NCBI GenBank assembly: GCA_015234425.1
Contig: JADGNE010000071.1
Coordinates: 1 to 64,000 of the forward strand
Direction of reading: 5' to 3'
Length of the DNA stretch: 64,000 bases
DNA from: Devosia sp.
GTDB lineage: Bacteria; Pseudomonadota; Alphaproteobacteria; Rhizobiales; Devosiaceae
In this document: positions 63,579 through 64,000 of the stretch, in pieces
Position numbering within the stretch: the stretch's first letter is position 1
How the letters are laid out: each line of letters begins with the position of its first letter
Program-made: the position numbers and the translations under genes
Notes under the pieces: model-generated
Told to the model about the DNA's origin: nothing
What the model saw: only the letters and a program-made list of their open reading frames with translations
Databases searched by the model: none

Positions 63579-64000
63579 TCAGCCCACCCACGCCCCGATC
63601 GCCGCGCCAGCAACGGCGAGCGTCACGACGACCAGCCAGGGCGGCGCCTTCCAGGCGACCAGCGCCACAAAGCCTGCCGCCGCCAGCAGGAAATCAAGCG
63701 GGCTCGACACCGCGCTGGTGAACACCGGATCATAAAGCGCCAGCGCCAATATGCCGACCACTGCCGCATTGGCGCCGCGCATCCCGGCCTGGGCCCAGCT
63801 CTGGCGGCGCAGCTCTTCCCAGAACGGCAGTGCCGCGACGACCAGCAATATGCCCGGCACGAAGATGGCGACCAGCGCGATGGCCGCGCCGAGCACACCA
63901 TTGGGCGACAGGCCGCTTACGGCCCCGAGATAGGCGGCAAAGGTAAAGAGCGGGCCGGGCACGGCCTGTGCTGCGCCATATCCAGCCGTAAAGGCGTCCC
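63579..64000 (-). CDS. Chromate transporter ChrA family, C-terminal part (runs off the window)
   Basis: The frame is open to the right edge; reading from there gives AGYGAAQAVPGPLFTFAAYLG, a chromate transporter signature. Four to five hydrophobic helices follow to the C-terminus ending GAAIGAWVG. The N-terminal half is outside the window. The family exports chromate or related oxyanions by proton exchange. Confidence 0.85.
   Translation of the reverse strand, partial: DAFTAGYGAAQAVPGPLFTFAAYLGAVSGLSPNGVLGAAIALVAIFVPGILLVVAALPFWEELRRQSWAQAGMRGANAAVVGILALALYDPVFTSAVSSPLDFLLAAAGFVALVAWKAPPWLVVVTLAVAGAAIGAWVG

Overview
The window is a GC-rich, densely packed alphaproteobacterial chromosome segment. 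The gene content fits Hyphomicrobiales, and a Devosia-like member is my best guess. This rests on a FeuP/FeuQ-type two-component system with a small secreted partner, a ccmI-E-F-H cytochrome maturation operon, glnE, a CtrA-type box (TTAA-N7-TTAA) before a PAS histidine kinase, and an RcGTA-like gene cluster in canonical order. The genus is inference; no rRNA or tRNA gene was seen.

Left part (1-31 kb): a partial EamA-type transporter, a GH2 beta-mannosidase, and a membrane GGDEF-EAL protein with a ruined GGDEF site. Two paralogous ABC exporters follow, with palindromic repeats around them, then aminopeptidase N, the PAS histidine kinase, GlnE, ccmIEFH, a divergent pair resembling sarcosine oxidase beta and alpha subunits, a conserved unknown protein, a lipoprotein and feuN-P-Q-like genes.

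Sugar locus (29.0-39.6 kb): an ABC ATPase and a LacI-type repressor are followed by a GH2 glycosidase, two LplB/YtcP-type permeases, a periplasmic binding protein and a GH95 alpha-L-fucosidase-type enzyme. Three copies of one palindromic operator (CGTGAACRTTCACG or its complement) sit before the ATPase and the GH2 gene. Two of them overlap the -10 of matching promoters. Together these form one self-contained regulon that imports and trims a fucosylated or L-galactosylated oligosaccharide.

Gene transfer agent cluster (39.6-55.0 kb, minus strand): small and large terminase, portal, small proteins, prohead protease, capsid, connectors, tail tube, chaperones, short tape measure, DUF2460, DUF2163, NlpC/P60 and GTA-TIM host-specificity protein, ending with a GH108 muramidase. 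There is no integrase, repressor or replication gene, so this is an RcGTA-like element and not an ordinary prophage. Unusual points are a frameshift just after the protease start, a frameshift splitting the host-specificity protein, a two-gene membrane-protein insertion with its own intrinsic terminator between terminase and portal, and a muramidase fused in frame to a membrane protein that has its own ribosome binding site.

Right part (55-64 kb): KTSC protein, DUF2165 membrane protein, a frameshifted DUF2254 gene, a YegD-like Hsp70 protein, a degenerate GGDEF protein, a YcgN-family cysteine cluster protein, a class A penicillin-binding protein, split DUF1214/DUF1254 proteins and a partial chromate transporter. 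CCTCCCCCT/AGGGGGAGG palindromes lie in many intergenic gaps.
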